From positions 1 to 64,000 of the forward strand of contig NZ_JAEKFI010000002.1 of assembly GCF_016650635.1 (NCBI RefSeq): a stretch of DNA of 64,000 bases. Direction: 5' to 3'. Numbering within the stretch: the first letter of the stretch is position 1; each line of letters starts with the position of its first letter. A program made the translations under genes and the position numbers. Source of the DNA: Pseudomonas sp. TH43 (GTDB taxonomy: Bacteria; Pseudomonadota; Gammaproteobacteria; Pseudomonadales; Pseudomonadaceae). Positions 60,859 through 64,000 of this stretch are shown one piece after another. Below the pieces are notes generated by a model that saw nothing but the letters and a program-made list of their open reading frames with translations, did no database searches and had not been told where the DNA came from.

Positions 60859-62181
60859 TCAGGTACGGGTGGCGCCTCGGGCGCTGGCGGCGAATTGCTC
60901 GACTGGCAGCACGTGTTTACGTTCCAGCACACGGTAGACGATGCCGGTCAGGATCAAGCCGAACACCATCACCCCGGAAAGGAAATACAGGCCTGAAGCC
61001 AGGTTGCCGGTGTACTCCTTTAACGCACCAATCACGAACGGCCCGATGTAACCGCCCAGATTCCCCACCGAGTTGATCAACGCAATCCCCGCCGCCGCAC
61101 TCGCGCCGGCAAAGAAGCGCCCCGGCAAGGTCCAGAACACCGCCGTGCAGGAAAACAGCGCGAACGCCACCAGACACAGGGCCGCCAGTTGCGCCACCGG
61201 CAACGACAACCAGGCACTGAGAAACAGGCCAATCGCACCCAGCACGTAAAGAACGGCGAGATGCCCGTAACGATCATTCAAGCGGTCGGAACTGCGCGGC
61301 ACGATCAGCAAACCGATGATCCCGAAGATGTACGGCACCGACGACACGAAACCTGTCACCACATCGCTGCCGCCAAACTGTTTGATCAGCGTCGGCAACC
61401 ACAGACCGAGGCCATAAATGCTCAACGTCACCGGCAGATAAAACAGCGCCAGCAGCAACACGCGTTTGTCTTTCAGCGCGTGCAATGGATTGCCGTGACG
61501 GGTCTGACCGTATGCCTGCAGATCCTTTTTCAGCTCGCCGGTCAGCCAGTCTTTTTCTGCCTGATCCATCCACTTCACTTGCTGCGGGCCATCCGGCAGC
61601 CAGCGCAATACCGGCCAGGTCAGCAGAATCGCCGGAGTACCGATGACGATGAACAGCCATTGCCAGCCGTGCAGACCGAGGACGCCGTCCATGCCAAGCA
61701 AACCGCCGGACACTGGGCCAGTGATCATCATCGCGATCGGTTGGGAGAGGATAAACAGCCCGAGGATCTTGCCGCGATGGCGCACCGGGAACCATTGGGT
61801 GATGTAGTAGAGAACGCCGGGGAAGAACCCCGCCTCGGCCGCGCCGAGCAGAAAGCGCATCACGTAGAAACTGTGCGGGCCCTGGACGAAGGCCATGCCG
61901 ATGGTGATCGCGCCCCAGGTGATCATGATCCGCGCGAACCAGCGCCGCGCGCCGAAGCGTTCGAGCATCAGGTTGCTGGGAATTTCGAGGAGGAAGTAAC
62001 CAATGAAGAACAGCCCGGCACCGAGGCCATAGGCCGCATCGCCGATGCCGATGTCGGCGCCCATATGCAGCTTGGCGAAACCGACGGCGGAGCGATCCAC
62101 ATAGGCGATCAGGTACAGCAGGATCAGGAAGGGAATCAGTTTCAGCGTGATGCGCCGGATTAGCCGCAATTCCTGGCTCAT
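60859..62181 (-). CDS. MFS transporter (anion:cation symporter family, sugar-acid type)
   Basis: 440 aa, twelve predicted helices. N-terminal 'LRLIRRITLKLIPFLILLYLIAYVDRSAVGFAKL' is the DRxNxG-type opening of ACS/GudP-like permeases; also 'FLLEIPSNLMLERFGARRWFARIMITWG' and 'FFPGVLYYITQWFPVRHRGK'. Likely imports the sugar acid handled by the neighbouring enzymes. Divergent from the dehydratase gene with a shared operator region. Confidence 0.9.
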   Translation of the reverse strand: MSQELRLIRRITLKLIPFLILLYLIAYVDRSAVGFAKLHMGADIGIGDAAYGLGAGLFFIGYFLLEIPSNLMLERFGARRWFARIMITWGAITIGMAFVQGPHSFYVMRFLLGAAEAGFFPGVLYYITQWFPVRHRGKILGLFILSQPIAMMITGPVSGGLLGMDGVLGLHGWQWLFIVIGTPAILLTWPVLRWLPDGPQQVKWMDQAEKDWLTGELKKDLQAYGQTRHGNPLHALKDKRVLLLALFYLPVTLSIYGLGLWLPTLIKQFGGSDVVTGFVSSVPYIFGIIGLLIVPRSSDRLNDRYGHLAVLYVLGAIGLFLSAWLSLPVAQLAALCLVAFALFSCTAVFWTLPGRFFAGASAAAGIALINSVGNLGGYIGPFVIGALKEYTGNLASGLYFLSGVMVFGLILTGIVYRVLERKHVLPVEQFAASARGATRT

Positions 62182-62274
62182 GAGATCGGTCTCCGATTGT
62201 TGTTTTTATAGAACCTCGGGGGACGCCTCTCACGGAAAACCGTCAGGGCCATCCCTCCGTCGAAAACGACTATA

Positions 62275-62285
62275 TAGTAATACTA
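62275..62285. promoter_or_regulatory. GntR/FadR-type operator, site 1
   Basis: TAGTAATACTA is an exact TNGTNNNACNA palindrome, the consensus of FadR-subfamily GntR regulators, 94 bases upstream of the MFS start in the divergent promoter gap (62182-62375). Confidence 0.6.
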
Positions 62286-62350
62286 ATTACCCAACAACCA
62301 CTTCCAAACCGCGGTTTTTGCGCTTATGTTAGGCCATCGCTGGAACACTA

Positions 62351-62361
62351 TAGTCATACAA
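62351..62361. promoter_or_regulatory. GntR/FadR-type operator, site 2
   Basis: TAGTCATACAA also fits TNGTNNNACNA and lies 15 bases before the dehydratase ATG. Two sites in one 194-bp divergent gap support control of both transcripts by one GntR regulator, which is not in this window. Confidence 0.6.
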
Positions 62362-62375
62362 TAAGAGAATCGATC

Positions 62376-64000
62376 ATGTCTGATAAGAAACCCACCCTGC
62401 GCTCCGCCCAATGGTTTGGCACCGCCGACAAGAACGGCTTCATGTACCGCAGCTGGATGAAGAATCAGGGCATCGCCGACCACCAGTTCCATGGCAAACC
62501 GATCATCGGTATCTGCAATACCTGGTCGGAACTGACCCCGTGCAACGCGCACTTCCGCCAGATCGCGGAGCACGTCAAACGCGGGGTGATCGAGGCCGGT
62601 GGCTTTCCAGTGGAATTCCCGGTGTTCTCCAACGGCGAATCGAACCTGCGCCCGACCGCCATGCTCACCCGCAACCTGGCGAGCATGGATGTTGAGGAAG
62701 CGATTCGCGGCAACCCGATTGACGGCGTGGTGCTGCTGACCGGGTGCGACAAAACCACTCCGGCACTGTTGATGGGCGCGGCCAGTTGCGATGTGCCGGC
62801 GATTGTTGTCACTGGCGGGCCGATGTTGAACGGCAAGCACAAGGGTAAGGACATCGGTTCCGGCACCGTGGTCTGGCAGCTCAGCGAACAGGTCAAGGCC
62901 GGCACCATCACCATCGACGATTTCCTTGCGGCCGAGGGCGGCATGTCGCGTTCGGCGGGCACCTGCAACACCATGGGCACCGCATCGACCATGGCCTGCA
63001 TGGCTGAAGCACTCGGCACTTCGCTGCCGCACAACGCAGCGATTCCGGCAGTGGATGCGCGACGTTATGTGTTGGCCCACATGTCCGGCATGCGTGCCGT
63101 GGAGATGGTGCGCGAAGATCTGAAACTGTCGAAGATTCTGACTAAAGAAGCCTTCGAAAACGCCATCCGCGTGAATGCTGCCATCGGCGGTTCGACCAAC
63201 GCGGTGATTCACTTGAAAGCCATCGCCGGGCGCATTGGCGTCGAGCTGGACCTCGACGACTGGACGCGCATCGGGCGCGGCATGCCGACCATCGTCGACC
63301 TGCAACCGTCCGGGCGTTTCCTGATGGAGGAGTTTTATTACGCCGGTGGTTTGCCAGCGGTGCTGCGCCGTCTCGGTGAAGCCAATCTGATTCCCCACCC
63401 GAATGCGCTGACGGTCAACGGCAAGACGCTCGGCGAGAACACCAAGGACGCGCCGATCTATGGCGAAGACGAGGTGATCCGCACGCTCGACAATCCGATC
63501 CGCGCCGACGGCGGCATCTGCGTATTGCGCGGCAACCTGGCGCCACTCGGCGCTGTGCTCAAACCCTCCGCCGCGACCCCGGAACTGATGCAGCATCGCG
63601 GCCGTGCGGTGGTGTTCGAGAACTTCGACATGTACAAGGCGCGGATCAACGATCCGGAGCTGGGCGTCGACAAGGATTCGATTCTGGTGATGAAGAACTG
63701 TGGGCCGAAGGGTTATCCGGGCATGGCTGAAGTGGGCAACATGGGGTTGCCGGCCAAGCTGTTGGCCCAGGGTGTGACGGACATGGTGCGCATCTCTGAC
63801 GCGCGGATGAGCGGCACGGCGTACGGCACGGTGGTTTTGCACGTTGCCCCGGAAGCCGCAGCCGGCGGGCCTTTGGCGACGGTAAAAGAAGGCGACTGGA
63901 TCGAGCTGGATTGCGCGACCGGGCGTCTGCATCTGGATATTCCGGATGCTGAGTTGGCCGCGCGGATGGCGGATCTGCAGCCACCGCAGCAATTGCTGGT
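62376..64000 (+). CDS. araC: L-arabonate (sugar-acid) dehydratase, IlvD/Edd family, cut by window edge
   Basis: The first 541 codons are present and the frame continues past the window. 'SAQWFGTADKNGFMYRSWMKNQG' is the opening of sugar-acid dehydratases rather than IlvD. Fe-S/metal residues lie in 'LTGCDKTTPALLMGAASCDVPAI' and 'AAEGGMSRSAGTCNTMGTASTMACMAEALG'. Also 'KNCGPKGYPGMAEVGNMGLPAKLL' and 'RISDARMSGTAYGTVVLHVAPEAAAGG'. Catalyses aldonate to 2-keto-3-deoxy-aldonate, the step before AraD1. The name araC here means the dehydratase of the non-phosphorylating route, not the AraC regulator. The exact sugar is inferred. Confidence 0.88.
   Translation, partial: MSDKKPTLRSAQWFGTADKNGFMYRSWMKNQGIADHQFHGKPIIGICNTWSELTPCNAHFRQIAEHVKRGVIEAGGFPVEFPVFSNGESNLRPTAMLTRNLASMDVEEAIRGNPIDGVVLLTGCDKTTPALLMGAASCDVPAIVVTGGPMLNGKHKGKDIGSGTVVWQLSEQVKAGTITIDDFLAAEGGMSRSAGTCNTMGTASTMACMAEALGTSLPHNAAIPAVDARRYVLAHMSGMRAVEMVREDLKLSKILTKEAFENAIRVNAAIGGSTNAVIHLKAIAGRIGVELDLDDWTRIGRGMPTIVDLQPSGRFLMEEFYYAGGLPAVLRRLGEANLIPHPNALTVNGKTLGENTKDAPIYGEDEVIRTLDNPIRADGGICVLRGNLAPLGAVLKPSAATPELMQHRGRAVVFENFDMYKARINDPELGVDKDSILVMKNCGPKGYPGMAEVGNMGLPAKLLAQGVTDMVRISDARMSGTAYGTVVLHVAPEAAAGGPLATVKEGDWIELDCATGRLHLDIPDAELAARMADLQPPQQLL

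Overview
The window looks like a chromosomal segment of a fluorescent Pseudomonas (P. fluorescens/koreensis-type). The evidence is the GC-rich coding, the many Pseudomonas REP pairs built on 'GTGGGAGCGAGCCTGCTCGC' and its variants, the DUF6124 genes, the 180-kDa-type NAD-glutamate dehydrogenase and the gene order at both ends. No rRNA, tRNA or CRISPR array was seen.

Left part (1-26.1 kb): a type II secretion locus whose gene order and orientation match the P. aeruginosa Hxc system: gspM(partial)-L-K-G on the minus strand, gspI on plus, then gspC (minus), gspH-gspJ (plus) and a PUMA3-like signalling unit vreA-vreI-vreR (STN/TonB-C protein, ECF sigma factor, FecR-type regulator). The locus is opened twice, each time in the gap between convergent 3' ends. 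Between gspI and gspC lies about 17.6 kb of accessory DNA: lemA and a membrane partner, a secreted PLD nuclease, cupin/LysR/SDR/AhpD/amine-oxidase genes, two DUF6124 modules plus a remnant, a 447-aa protein of unknown function flanked by palindromes, and a visibly AT-richer Hachiman anti-phage pair (hamA-hamB). Between gspJ and vreR lies a single PD-(D/E)XK-type nuclease gene.

Middle (26.1-45.8 kb): ordinary chromosome. It holds small secreted proteins, an AhpD-like protein, a MocR regulator, a quinol-monooxygenase-like protein, a secreted cupin, a complete IS3-family element (1313 bp, 3-bp target duplication), a lipoprotein, gdhB, and the MoxR-DUF58-DUF4381-BatA-BatB/C-BatD stress/aerotolerance operon.

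45.8-49.5 kb: an AT-richer run of short minus-strand genes, overlapping or closely spaced, that looks like an orphan immunity-gene array. It includes a broken YezG/DUF600-like gene and a frameshifted MafI-like gene. A second, about 70% identical copy of the batD 3' end lies inside it, suggesting that batD's end is a repeated landing site for incoming immunity cassettes.

Right part (49.7-64 kb): sbcD-sbcC-GST, small secreted or membrane proteins, a secreted beta-propeller lactonase, and a non-phosphorylating pentose/sugar-acid pathway: MFS transporter, AraD1/FAH-type dehydratase and alpha-ketoglutaric semialdehyde dehydrogenase on the minus strand (the last broken by a one-base deletion in an A run). 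An IlvD/Edd-family arabonate dehydratase diverges from the transporter and runs off the right edge. Two GntR/FadR-type operator sequences lie in the divergent promoter region.
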